From an uncultured Pelagibacteraceae bacterium (GTDB lineage Bacteria > Pseudomonadota > Alphaproteobacteria > Pelagibacterales > Pelagibacteraceae), in contig CACJMR010000003.1 in the NCBI GenBank assembly GCA_902594605.1, positions 1-64,000 of the forward strand: a stretch of DNA of 64,000 nucleotides, in the 5' to 3' direction. Of this stretch, positions 37,237 through 47,158 are shown piece by piece. Within the stretch, counting starts at the first letter, position 1, and every line of letters starts with the position of its first letter. The notes beneath the pieces were generated by a model. It was not told where the DNA came from and searched no databases. It worked only from the letters and a program-made list of their open reading frames with translations. Both the position numbers and the translations under genes were made by a program.

Positions 37237-37860
37237 TCAAGAATTAATATTATGTACTGTATTTAGAAACTTATCAATTTTATTAATATCTTTTACTCCT
37301 TTTGAGCTTTCTAAACTTCCACTTACATCCAATATGTAGTGTTTATTTTTAAAATTTGTAACATCTTCTATTTTTATATTTCCTGCAATCATTTTTTCTG
37401 TGTGATCATCTACCTCATCAAGCAAATTATGATCAAAACTCATTGATTTCTCATAACCTTTACTATCAAATAAAATTATCTCAGATATATTTTCATACTC
37501 TTTATATTTTTTTATATCTTCTTTATTTTCAATAGTAAGAGCAGCAATTATTTTTTTATTATATTTTTCTTTAATTTTAATTATTTCTTCTGGAGAACAA
37601 TCATACATTTGATAATAGTCAAAAGGTAAATCCTTTATTTTTTCGAGAGTAGACTCATCATTTTTCACAACAACAGCAACGTATTTACTTTTTTTTTTAT
37701 CTATATTTAAGAGCTCTTTTAATCTATCAAGTTCAACATAACGTAAGCTTGCTTTCCAATTTACAATAAAACCTACAAATTGAGGTGGGTGAGGGTGATC
37801 AACAATATAATTTAAAGTTTTAGGATCTGATATCCCACAGATTTTACAACCTTTGATCAT
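37237..37860 (-). CDS. trpF: phosphoribosylanthranilate isomerase
   Basis: KGCKICGISDPKTL, FVGFIVN, AGNIKIEDV, LDVSGSLESSKGVKD. Confidence 0.88.
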   Translation of the reverse strand: MIKGCKICGISDPKTLNYIVDHPHPPQFVGFIVNWKASLRYVELDRLKELLNIDKKKSKYVAVVVKNDESTLEKIKDLPFDYYQMYDCSPEEIIKIKEKYNKKIIAALTIENKEDIKKYKEYENISEIILFDSKGYEKSMSFDHNLLDEVDDHTEKMIAGNIKIEDVTNFKNKHYILDVSGSLESSKGVKDINKIDKFLNTVHNINS

Positions 37861-38549
37861 TTGTTTAAATGATCAATAAGTTTTTTAGTATTGTTTCTAA
37901 TATTACCTTTTGTAAGAGATCTTCCTACAACAATACCAGAAACCTTATTTTCAAATGCTTGTTTAGGAGTCATAACTCTCAATTGATCATTTGACCCATC
38001 ACCAGGCAATCTTATTCCTGGGGTTATGATTAATAAATTTTTGTGTCTTTTACGAACCATCATAGCTTCTTGAGCAGAACAAACTATACCATCACAGCCT
38101 GATTTTTTAATTAATGCTGCTTGCCTTAAAACTAACTGTTTGACATTTTTTGTATGACCTATTTCTTTAAGAGATTTATTATTAAGACTTGTTAAAATTG
38201 TAACTCCTAAAACTTTTAAGTTTTTATTTATTTTTTTTGCCTTTTTTTTTATTGCTTTAAGCATTCCTAAACCACCATTTACATGGACTGTTATATATTT
38301 ACATTTTTTTAAATCTTTTAAGCTGTCAATGGCAGATAATGCAGTTTGGGGGATATCATTTATCTTTAAATCTAACCAAAAATCTTTTTTAAATTTTTCT
38401 AAAAATTTTCGTCCATTTTTCGAATAAAAGAATTGAAGGCCAAATTTAGGGATTATTTTTAATTTATTTGAGTTGGTTTGATTAATTATTTTTTTTATTT
38501 CATTTAAATTTGAAGTATCGCAAGCAACAAAAATATGTTTATTCTTCAT
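37857..38549 (-). CDS. pyrF: orotidine 5'-phosphate decarboxylase
   Basis: FWLDLKINDIPQTALSAI, VHVNGGLGML, GIRLPGDGSNDQLRVMTPKQA. Confidence 0.92.
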   Translation of the reverse strand: MKNKHIFVACDTSNLNEIKKIINQTNSNKLKIIPKFGLQFFYSKNGRKFLEKFKKDFWLDLKINDIPQTALSAIDSLKDLKKCKYITVHVNGGLGMLKAIKKKAKKINKNLKVLGVTILTSLNNKSLKEIGHTKNVKQLVLRQAALIKKSGCDGIVCSAQEAMMVRKRHKNLLIITPGIRLPGDGSNDQLRVMTPKQAFENKVSGIVVGRSLTKGNIRNNTKKLIDHLNK

Positions 38550-38829
38550 TATTCAGTTTTTTAAACAAGTCTTTTGACATTTTAAAGTGAATTGTTTTTT
38601 TTTCAGGTGTGTTTACTTTTTCTCCAGTTTTTGGATTTCTAGATAATCTAGCTTTTTGAATATTTGTTGAAAAAACTCCAAATCCCCTAAGTTCCACTCT
38701 ATCTCCTCTTTTTAGAGCTCTTTTTATTTCGTCTAAAATTATGTCTGTAAATTTGGAAAGATCTTTCTTTAAAAAATTTGGATAGTTGTTTGAGAGTTGT
38801 TTTAAAAGCTTTGATTTTACAATAGCCAA
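38539..38829 (-). CDS. ihfB: HU/IHF family DNA-binding protein (IHF beta-like)
   Basis: GDRVELRGFGVFSTNIQKARLSRNPKTGEKV; next to rpsA. Confidence 0.9.
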   Translation of the reverse strand: MAIVKSKLLKQLSNNYPNFLKKDLSKFTDIILDEIKRALKRGDRVELRGFGVFSTNIQKARLSRNPKTGEKVNTPEKKTIHFKMSKDLFKKLNNEE

Positions 38830-38845
38830 TTTAAATCTTCTTATA

Positions 38846-40573
38846 TTATTCTTTGTCTTCTTCTTTTTTCTTTAAATCTTCAGATAAAGACGAGAAAGGA
38901 AGATTTTTACCCGATCCTTCTGATCCATATTTTTCTAAAGCTTCTTTTTTTTCTATTTCTTCAAGTAGTTTAATACTTAAAGTTACCTTTCTTTTATTTA
39001 AATCCAGTTCAGCTATTGCACAGTCTAATTTTTCACCACCTGTCCATCTTGTAGGTCTCGCATCTGCTGCATTAATAGCAATTGCTGATTTTTTGATTTG
39101 CAAATTCATTTCACTATTTTCAGGACTTACTATTAGGCCCTTATTATCTGTAGAAACAACTTTTACAGTTATGATTTGATTTATTGATTTATCTTTAAAC
39201 CAATCAAATGGGTCTGGTTGTGTCTGTCTATATCCAACTCTAATTTTTTGTTCTGGAACTTTAATCTCTAATACTTTTACTTTAATCTTATCACCCTTTT
39301 TGTACTTAGTGAGTTCTTCCTCACCGTTGTTTTGATAGGTTAAATCATTACAGTGTAAAAACGTATCAATATCTAGGTCCTCTATTTTAACAAAAAGTGA
39401 GTATTCATTTTTATTTATAATTTCTCCCTCAACTATTGTGCCAACAGGATACTTTTTCTCAAAACTTAAAAAGGGATTTTCTTGTGTTAATCGATGTGAA
39501 ATAGCAACTCTTCTTTTTTCTTTATCTATCTCAGTAATTACACAATCTATTTCGTCTCCTACCTTAAACAATTTTTTTACTGATAAATTCTTTTTTGTCC
39601 AGCTTAGTTCACTTGAGTGTAATAGTGTTGTTAAACCTGGTTCTAATTCACAAAATGCACCAAAGTCCATTAATTTAACAACTTTAACTTTATAAATTTT
39701 ATTTAACTCATAATTTTGGATATGTTCGAAAGGATCTGGTGAAAGTTGTTTTACAGAACATCCAACTTGCAGTTTTTCTTTATCGACACTTATCACTTTT
39801 AAATCATGTTTTTCACCAATATTAAAAACTTCATCAGGATGATTTACTCTTGAATATGATATTTCCTGCAAATGAACAAGAACATCTAATTCTCCATTTA
39901 CATTAAAAAAACAACCAAATGAACTATAACCTTTAACTTCAGCTCCTTTAATTATGTCACCAATTTTATATTTTTCTATTATTTTTGCTTTATCTTCTTT
40001 TTTAAAGTTTGAAATAATTTCTCTTCTTGAGACACAAGCATTACCTCTAACTTTATCTAATTTTATTAATGCAAATTTTTGTGGCTCATTCATTAGATGG
40101 CTAATATCCTTTAATGGTTTATCTGAGATTTGTGATCCAGGTAAAAACATAAGAGAGCCTGTATCAATATGCTCAACAATGCATCCACCCTTACATTTAG
40201 ATGTAATTTTACCCATTATTGGTTCATTTTTTTCATAAGCTTCAACTAATTTATCCCAACCTTTTATTTTATGTGCTTTACTTGCTGAAACTAAAACTTC
40301 ACCATTTTTATCCTCAATTTTTTCTAACAAGACTGGTATTTTTTCTCCAATTTTAATTTTGTCTGACATACCCATGCTTTTTAGCTCATTTATGTCTAGT
40401 ACAGGTTCTGATTTTAATCCCTCCACAAAAAGAAAAACAAATTTTTCAGTTATTTTATTTATTTTTCCTTCAATTATCTTACCTTCTTCTATTTGGATTT
40501 TAGAAAGTTGGCTGTTTAGTAATTTTTCGAATTCTTGAGATGCAGGGCTTGACAGGTCTTTGTATATTTCCAT
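38846..40573 (-). CDS. rpsA: 30S ribosomal protein S1
   Basis: Multiple S1 repeats; cmk-rpsA-ihfB order. Confidence 0.96.
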   Translation of the reverse strand: MEIYKDLSSPASQEFEKLLNSQLSKIQIEEGKIIEGKINKITEKFVFLFVEGLKSEPVLDINELKSMGMSDKIKIGEKIPVLLEKIEDKNGEVLVSASKAHKIKGWDKLVEAYEKNEPIMGKITSKCKGGCIVEHIDTGSLMFLPGSQISDKPLKDISHLMNEPQKFALIKLDKVRGNACVSRREIISNFKKEDKAKIIEKYKIGDIIKGAEVKGYSSFGCFFNVNGELDVLVHLQEISYSRVNHPDEVFNIGEKHDLKVISVDKEKLQVGCSVKQLSPDPFEHIQNYELNKIYKVKVVKLMDFGAFCELEPGLTTLLHSSELSWTKKNLSVKKLFKVGDEIDCVITEIDKEKRRVAISHRLTQENPFLSFEKKYPVGTIVEGEIINKNEYSLFVKIEDLDIDTFLHCNDLTYQNNGEEELTKYKKGDKIKVKVLEIKVPEQKIRVGYRQTQPDPFDWFKDKSINQIITVKVVSTDNKGLIVSPENSEMNLQIKKSAIAINAADARPTRWTGGEKLDCAIAELDLNKRKVTLSIKLLEEIEKKEALEKYGSEGSGKNLPFSSLSEDLKKKEEDKE

Positions 40574-41232
40574 TATTTTTTAATTTTATTGTCTATAATT
40601 TTTTTTATTTTAAAAAAACATGCCCTTTTAGTAAGGTTTGTCGTATTAATCAATAGTGAATCTTTTGTTTTCTTAAGGGGAGAAATTCTTCTATTTATGT
40701 CACTTTTATCGCGTTTTTTAATACTTTTTAAAACATCATTAAATTTAATTTTTTTTTTTAGATCTTTAAGTTCTTTATATCTTCGAATGGCTCTTACCTT
40801 AACATTTGCAGTTATAAAAAATTTTAAATCTGCATCTGGTACAATTTTATATGTAATATCTCTTCCATCAAGACAAGATCCCTTATATTTTTTAGGAGGA
40901 TTGTAAGCACATTTTTGTTGAAATGAATGAACCATTTTTCTAATATTTTTGTCTTTTGATATAATTGAGGCTTCATTCCCAATTTCATTAGATAACAACA
41001 TTTTATTTAATAGATTTCTAGAATTTAATGATTTTATTTTTAATTTTATAAATTTTTTATTAAATTCTTTTGGAAATTTTAACTTAAGATAAGCCAAGTA
41101 CCTATAAATTTTTCCAGTATCAAGATAGAAAAGACCATAGTGTTTAGAAATAGCTTTTGCTATCGTTCCAGCTCCTGCGGCGGCAGGTGAGTCTATAGCA
41201 ATTTTTAATATATTTTTTCTTTTAGTAATCAT
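40573..41232 (-). CDS. cmk: cytidylate kinase
   Basis: IAIDSPAAAGAGTIAKAISKHYGLFYLDTGKIYR, GSCLDGRDITY, KRDKSDINRRISPL. Confidence 0.92.
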   Translation of the reverse strand: MITKRKNILKIAIDSPAAAGAGTIAKAISKHYGLFYLDTGKIYRYLAYLKLKFPKEFNKKFIKLKIKSLNSRNLLNKMLLSNEIGNEASIISKDKNIRKMVHSFQQKCAYNPPKKYKGSCLDGRDITYKIVPDADLKFFITANVKVRAIRRYKELKDLKKKIKFNDVLKSIKKRDKSDINRRISPLKKTKDSLLINTTNLTKRACFFKIKKIIDNKIKK

Positions 41233-42548
41233 CCTTTGATGCTTTTTATGATCTTAAGAAAATCTGGAAAAGAAGTATTGATAGACTCTTTGTTGTGTAT
41301 CACCCAATTTCCACCAAATACAAGTGCAGCAATCACTGATGTCATAAATATTCTGTGATCATGCAAATAGTTTTTTATAACAATTTTTTTATTTATTTTT
41401 AAATCTGGGTTACCATAAATTTTAATTGAACTTTTAGTTAGTTTAGTTTTTATTCCCATCAAGTTAAGGATTTTAGAACCCCATTTTAGTCTTGGACTTT
41501 CTTTTTGATCAAGTTCAGCCAAGTCTTTAAAATAGGATACACCTTTTGCTTTTGCTGCAACTAAAAAAATAATAAGAAATTCATCTATAGCCCCTGTATT
41601 TAATTTTACAGGACAATTAATAGACTTAATTTTTTTTGTCCCTTCAATTTTAATATCTCCGTTTGGTTCACCCTTATATATTTTTTTATTTTTTATTAAA
41701 ATTTTAATTCCCATTTTTTTTAGAATATAAATAATCCCAGTTCTTGTTGGATTAATATTTACATTTTTAATAATTAGCTTCGATTTGTCAGTTAAAGCTG
41801 TGAGAACTAAAAAAAATGCACTCGAGCTTATGTCAGAAGGAATGTTATAATTTAGTGTATTAATTTTTTTTGCTTTCTTTATTTTTATAAAATCATACTT
41901 TTTATTATTCTTAATGCTAATTGGCATTCTTAGATGCTTGCATAGTAGTTCAGTATGATTTCTTGATTTGATAGCTTTTATTTTTGTAACTCCCTCTGTT
42001 CTTAAACCTCCCAAGATCACAGCACTTTTACATTGTGCTGATCCTTTTGTTTCAAAATAATTAATTGATTTTAAAACTGATGAACCCTTTATTTTTAATG
42101 GAAGGGTTTTATTATCTCGTAAATTAAATTTTGCTCCAAATTTCGTTAACGGATCCGCAACTCTTTTAAAATCTCTTTTTGACAAACTCTTGTCGCCTAT
42201 TACTTTAATTGAATATGGTGAATTAATAAGTAGGCCTAAAATTAATCTCCCAAGAGTTCCAGAATTTTTTGAATTTATATTGATATTTTTTTTGTACTTA
42301 TATCCATCAATTCCTTTTCCATAGATTTTACAAATATTTTTTTTTACAATTACTTTTATACCTAATTTTCTTACAGCGCTAATTGCTGTTAATACATCTT
42401 CTGACATTAAGAGGTTTTTTGCTTTTGATAACCCAGATCCTAAAGATGCAAATAAAACCCATCTGATACTCAAACTCTTATCACCGCTAACTTTAATTAT
42501 TTTATTAAAAGAATTAATTTTTTTTTTTACTATTAAAGGATTTGCCAT
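41229..42548 (-). CDS. aroA: 3-phosphoshikimate 1-carboxyvinyltransferase
   Basis: VSGDKSLSIRWVLFASL, NSGTLGRLILGL, DHRIFMTSVIAAL. Confidence 0.94.
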   Translation of the reverse strand: MANPLIVKKKINSFNKIIKVSGDKSLSIRWVLFASLGSGLSKAKNLLMSEDVLTAISAVRKLGIKVIVKKNICKIYGKGIDGYKYKKNININSKNSGTLGRLILGLLINSPYSIKVIGDKSLSKRDFKRVADPLTKFGAKFNLRDNKTLPLKIKGSSVLKSINYFETKGSAQCKSAVILGGLRTEGVTKIKAIKSRNHTELLCKHLRMPISIKNNKKYDFIKIKKAKKINTLNYNIPSDISSSAFFLVLTALTDKSKLIIKNVNINPTRTGIIYILKKMGIKILIKNKKIYKGEPNGDIKIEGTKKIKSINCPVKLNTGAIDEFLIIFLVAAKAKGVSYFKDLAELDQKESPRLKWGSKILNLMGIKTKLTKSSIKIYGNPDLKINKKIVIKNYLHDHRIFMTSVIAALVFGGNWVIHNKESINTSFPDFLKIIKSIKG

Positions 42549-42554
42549 CTATTT

Positions 42555-43331
42555 CTAATTAAACTTAAAGCTATCACCAAAATAAGCGTTTTGGGCATTA
42601 GAGTCTTTTACTAAATTAGAAGGAGTATTTTGTGCAATAATTTTACAATTACTCAATATCATTGCAACATCAACACAAGCTAACAAATCTCTAGCCTGAT
42701 GATCACAAATACATATTGTTATTTGATTCTCTTGTTGCAGATTTACAATTATTTCTTGCAACATTTTTATAGTTAGGACATCTAATGCAGCAAAACATTC
42801 GTCTAAAAGTAAAACTTTTGGATTACTTAACAAAGATAGAGCAATAACTAATTTTTTTTTTTGACCTCCAGATAAAAATTTAGCTTTGATATTTCTTACA
42901 TTTTCAAGCTCAAATCTTGATAGTAAACTGTTTACTTTATCATTAATCTCTTTTTTATTTTCAATTACTATTTCACCAATAGCTTTCATATTGTCAAATA
43001 AAGATAAATTATTAAAGTAACCTCCGTATTGAGGAACATATCCTACTTTAAATTTTTTTGTTCTAAGATAAATTGGAAAGTTTGTTACATCTTCTTCATT
43101 TATTTTAATTTTACCATTTACTGGCTTTATTAGTCCTGTAATTAGGTTAAATATAGTGGATTTTCCAACTCCATTTGGTCCCAGCATTCCGAAAATTTGA
43201 CCTTCATTTATCTTAAAATTTATATTATCTAAAATCAGTCGGTTTCCATAAGAAAGAGAAACATTTTCAAATTCAATAATAGTTTTTTTTTTTTTAAACG
43301 ATTTAATTCTAAATTTTTTAATTACAGCCAT
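42555..43331 (-). CDS. lptB: LPS export ABC transporter ATP-binding protein
   Basis: GMLGPNGVGKSTIFNLITGL, FLSGGQKKKLVIALSLLSNPKVLLLDE; with lptC and kdsD. Confidence 0.92.
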   Translation of the reverse strand: MAVIKKFRIKSFKKKKTIIEFENVSLSYGNRLILDNINFKINEGQIFGMLGPNGVGKSTIFNLITGLIKPVNGKIKINEEDVTNFPIYLRTKKFKVGYVPQYGGYFNNLSLFDNMKAIGEIVIENKKEINDKVNSLLSRFELENVRNIKAKFLSGGQKKKLVIALSLLSNPKVLLLDECFAALDVLTIKMLQEIIVNLQQENQITICICDHQARDLLACVDVAMILSNCKIIAQNTPSNLVKDSNAQNAYFGDSFKFN

Positions 43332-43903
43332 TAATCCAAACTTTTAATATTTACTTTTTTATTCTGCTCATACATAAAAATTTTTGTATCTTTTGTCTCA
43401 ATATTTACTTCAACAGAGTCTGCTTTTAAAATATTTTCTAAATTAGTATAAACTACATTTTTTGAAACAATCATAGAATTTCTTCCTAAAGAAAAATCAG
43501 CATAATTTCCAGTAATATTATTATCTAGATATTTAATTATGACATTTTTGGAAAATATTGTATCAAAATTGTTAATATTATACTTTCCATAATCAGAAGA
43601 AATAGTGATTATTTCAGAGTTACTCATTTTTATTAATGCTTTTACCTTTGTGAGAAAAATAATATTACTATCTGAAATATCTATTTCCCCTTTTTCAGCA
43701 TCAATTATATACTCATTACCATTAGAGTCTTTTGACTGATAATTGACCCCATCAATAACATTTGAGTTATAAATCTCTTCTTTTGTGTCATCCTCTGTTT
43801 GCTCTACTTTTTTTATTTCATTTTTATTAAAATAAAAAAAATATAAAACAACAAGTAACAGTATGATGATAAAAATGATGAAAAATAATAAATTTTTCCT
43901 CAT
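43331..43903 (-). CDS. lptC: LPS export protein LptC
   Basis: N-terminal TM plus GVNYQSKDSNGNEYIIDAEKGEI, KNVIIKYLDNNITGNYADF. Confidence 0.8.
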   Translation of the reverse strand: MRKNLLFFIIFIIILLLVVLYFFYFNKNEIKKVEQTEDDTKEEIYNSNVIDGVNYQSKDSNGNEYIIDAEKGEIDISDSNIIFLTKVKALIKMSNSEIITISSDYGKYNINNFDTIFSKNVIIKYLDNNITGNYADFSLGRNSMIVSKNVVYTNLENILKADSVEVNIETKDTKIFMYEQNKKVNIKSLD

Positions 43904-43907
43904 TAAT

Positions 43908-44876
43908 TTATGTAATATTAAATTGTAAAATATTATGGATATGTACTATTCCTATAGCTTTAAATCGATTTTTATTGTCAAAAACATACAAAGAAGTAAT
44001 TTTTTTTTCGTTCATTAAAGAAAGAGCTTTTGCTGCTAACGCACTTTTTTCAATACCTATTGGATTTTTTGTCATTATATCCCTTACTTTAACTGAATGT
44101 ATATTATTTTTTTTCTGGCTAAATCTTCGTATTTGCCCATCAGTTATAATTCCACTAGTTTTCTTTTTTTTATTTTGGACAATTAAAACTCCCAACTTTT
44201 TTTTACTTAAAATTTTAATCGCTTCTTTCATTTTTAAAGTTTCTTCTACAAAAGGTATGTTTTTGCCAGTTAACATAATATCTTCAACAGTCTTAAGTTG
44301 TGCTCCAAGATTTCCAGCAGGATGAATTTTTTTAAAATCAAGCTTTCCAAATTTTTTATATTTCATTGCTGCTATAGCTAGTGCATCACCTATTGCAAGT
44401 TGTGTTGTGGTGCTTGAAGTAGGAATTATACCTTCAGATTCTTTGACCTGAGGAATTAAAATTTTTATATCCGAAGCTTTATATAAAATTGAATCTTTTT
44501 TTGAGACAATACCAATTAAAAATATTTTATTTCTATTAGCATATTGTATAACATTTTTTAATTCGGAAGTTTGTCCAGAATTGCTAATTAAAATTAATAT
44601 ATCTTTTTTAGATATACTGCCAAGATCCCCATGTGATGAGTCACTTGCAGATAAGGTAAATGACGGAGTACCAACAGAAGAAAGAGTAGACGCAACTTTT
44701 GATGCAATAAGACCACTTTTTCCAACTCCACACAATATAACTTTTGATTGGCATTTTGAAATTTTAATTACAGCATCAATAAATGATTTATTTATATTTT
44801 TTTTTAATTTCTGTAATGCTTTAAGTTGGAGATTGATTACGTTTTTTGCTGTTAATAATATTTTTTTATTGTTCAT
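43908..44876 (-). CDS. kdsD: arabinose-5-phosphate isomerase (KpsF/GutQ family)
   Basis: SIS domain GVGKSGLIASKVASTLSSVGTPSFTLSASDSSHGDLG plus two CBS domains. Confidence 0.93.
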   Translation of the reverse strand: MNNKKILLTAKNVINLQLKALQKLKKNINKSFIDAVIKISKCQSKVILCGVGKSGLIASKVASTLSSVGTPSFTLSASDSSHGDLGSISKKDILILISNSGQTSELKNVIQYANRNKIFLIGIVSKKDSILYKASDIKILIPQVKESEGIIPTSSTTTQLAIGDALAIAAMKYKKFGKLDFKKIHPAGNLGAQLKTVEDIMLTGKNIPFVEETLKMKEAIKILSKKKLGVLIVQNKKKKTSGIITDGQIRRFSQKKNNIHSVKVRDIMTKNPIGIEKSALAAKALSLMNEKKITSLYVFDNKNRFKAIGIVHIHNILQFNIT

Positions 44877-45487
44877 TAATGTGACCAGATATCATCTTTA
44901 AATAAAGCTAAATCAAGATCAACTCTAGTTTTTAAAAATTTTAAACAATCTTGATAGAGCTTTATTCTATTTTCTCTTTTAAGTATTTTTTCAAGTTCTT
45001 CATGTATTTTATGAAGGTATAAAACATCATTGGCGCAATATTTAAGTTGAGCAGGCGTAAGCTCCCCTCCAAAATCTGAATTTTGAAATTGTTTGCTTAT
45101 ATCTATATTTATAAATTCTTTTATTAAAATTTTTAAAGAGTGGTTATCTGAATAGGATCTTGCTAACTTTGATGCAATTTTTGTATCAAGGATGTTGTTT
45201 GTCTCTGTTTTTAAATAATGTTTAATATGAGCCATGTCAGCTCTACCAAAATGAAATATTTTTGTTATTTTTTCATCATTTAATAAATTAACTAGATTTG
45301 GTGCATTATAATTGTTTCTATCAAATTGAATTATATGTGCATCTGAATTGCCCGAAGATAATTGTATTAAACATAATGGGTCACGCCTAACATTCAGCCC
45401 CATAAATTCACCATCAACAGCAATTATATTGCCTAATTTCAAATCATCTGGTAGATCGTTTTTGTGTAATTGAATATTATTACTCAT
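44876..45487 (-). CDS. rnd: ribonuclease D-like 3'-5' exonuclease
   Basis: AVDGEFMGLNVRRDPLCLIQLS, FHFGRADMAHI, LKYCANDVLYLHKIH. Confidence 0.9.
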   Translation of the reverse strand: MSNNIQLHKNDLPDDLKLGNIIAVDGEFMGLNVRRDPLCLIQLSSGNSDAHIIQFDRNNYNAPNLVNLLNDEKITKIFHFGRADMAHIKHYLKTETNNILDTKIASKLARSYSDNHSLKILIKEFINIDISKQFQNSDFGGELTPAQLKYCANDVLYLHKIHEELEKILKRENRIKLYQDCLKFLKTRVDLDLALFKDDIWSH

Positions 45488-45503
45488 TATAAAATATATA
45501 TAT

Positions 45504-46490
45504 ATGAAAGCAAAAAATTGTCTAATTTTTGGTGGCAGTGGTCAAATTGGCAGAAACTTAATAAGAAAGCTTACCAAGAATAACTATAAAGTTACTGTAG
45601 TTACTAGGAATTTACATCAAAAGAGCTATATAATCAAAACTCAAGCTAACGCAGGTTATTTAGATATTGTGGAAGCCAATATTTTTGATGAAAAAAAAAT
45701 AAGAAAACTTTTTGAAAAGTCAGATATTTGTATAAATTTAATTGGAATTTTATTTGAAAAGAAAAAAGGAAATACTTTTAAGAATATTCATTCTATATTT
45801 CCATCAATATTAGCAAAGCTGTGCAAAGAATATAATCTTAAACACTTCATACATTTGTCAGCCTTAGGGATAAATGAAGCACAGGACTCTAATTATGCTA
45901 AAAGTAAACTTGAGGGTGAAAATAATATTTTTCAAAATTTTCCACTTGCTACTGTTCTTAGACCTTCAGTGGTATATTCATCAGGTGATAATTTTACCAC
46001 GAGTTTCATGACTTTATTAAACAGACTTCCTTTTTTTCCACTTTACTATAAAGGAAATACAAAATTTGCTCCAATTCATTGTTCTGATTTAACTGATATT
46101 ATTTATAAAGTGATTTCGAAAAATATTTATTCAAAAATCATTGAATGTGTGGGACCAGAGATAATGACTTTCAGGCAAATTTTAGAAAAATTATTAAGTT
46201 CTATTGGCAAGAAGAGGTTGTTAGTACCTTTTCCACTAAAAATAGCTGAATTATCTGCAGGTTTCTTAGAAATAATGCCTAATCCTTTGCTTACAAAAGA
46301 TCAATTAAGGCTTTTAAAATATAACAACATCTCATCAGGAAAATATAAAACCAATTTCGATATAGGTACACCAAGCTTAAAATACTTTGATGAAGAAGTT
46401 AAAAAATATTCATATATGTGGCGTGATGGTGGTCAATTCTCTACAGAAAAATATAAAATAGAAAATGATACAGAGAATAAAACTAATTAA
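45504..46490 (+). CDS. NAD-dependent epimerase / complex I NDUFA9-like protein
   Basis: IFGGSGQIGRNLIRKL, HLSALGINEAQDSNYAKSKLEGE, VLRPSVVY. Confidence 0.85.
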   Translation: MKAKNCLIFGGSGQIGRNLIRKLTKNNYKVTVVTRNLHQKSYIIKTQANAGYLDIVEANIFDEKKIRKLFEKSDICINLIGILFEKKKGNTFKNIHSIFPSILAKLCKEYNLKHFIHLSALGINEAQDSNYAKSKLEGENNIFQNFPLATVLRPSVVYSSGDNFTTSFMTLLNRLPFFPLYYKGNTKFAPIHCSDLTDIIYKVISKNIYSKIIECVGPEIMTFRQILEKLLSSIGKKRLLVPFPLKIAELSAGFLEIMPNPLLTKDQLRLLKYNNISSGKYKTNFDIGTPSLKYFDEEVKKYSYMWRDGGQFSTEKYKIENDTENKTN

Positions 46491-46988
46491 TTAGGCTGTT
46501 TGTATTTTTTTTTCTATAAATTCAGGAACTTCCTCTTTTTCTGTTACTTCATCTTTCTTACCTTTAGGCTGGTAAGCGTACAAAAGATGTAATTTGCAAT
46601 AAGAAAAGTCTTTCAAAGAAGATCTTCCACAAAAATAAAATGATTTTTCGTCAGGGTGACCAATTGGCCATTTACAAGAATTTTCATCCAGTTCCTCTAA
46701 TGATTTAGGATTTTCTGGTTCAAAGTCTTTGTCAATTATTAGCGATTTAAATTTGCTCTTGCGCCCTTTTTTTGTGACTTGAATATTTTTTTCAATTGAT
46801 GAATTATCAAAATTTTGACTTGATGTAGCTGCTCGAGTTTTTATTTTTGCAGATAAGTTTAATCTATGAGCTTTACCTATAACTGCGTTTCTGCTTAGGC
46901 CTCCAATTATTTCTGCAATTTGACTTGCTGTGTTACCTTTACCCCATAGCTCTTTTAGTTTTGCTACTTTTTCATCTGTCCAACTCAT
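46491..46988 (-). CDS. gcrA: GcrA cell cycle regulator
   Basis: SWTDEKVAKLKELWGKGNTASQIAEIIGGLSRNAVIGKAHRLNL; CKWPIGHPDEKSFYFCGRSS. Confidence 0.93.
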   Translation of the reverse strand: MSWTDEKVAKLKELWGKGNTASQIAEIIGGLSRNAVIGKAHRLNLSAKIKTRAATSSQNFDNSSIEKNIQVTKKGRKSKFKSLIIDKDFEPENPKSLEELDENSCKWPIGHPDEKSFYFCGRSSLKDFSYCKLHLLYAYQPKGKKDEVTEKEEVPEFIEKKIQTA

Positions 46989-47158
46989 ATTACTATATAT
47001 TGTATATTAATTTATTGATGCAACAATATACTGATATAAAATTAAATTAAACAATTAAAAAATGAGACTTATCAACATTATATTTACATAATAATTACAC
47101 ATATATTTTCAATCCTAACTTGTATTAATAATTAAACTTTATAAAACAAATTAAATTT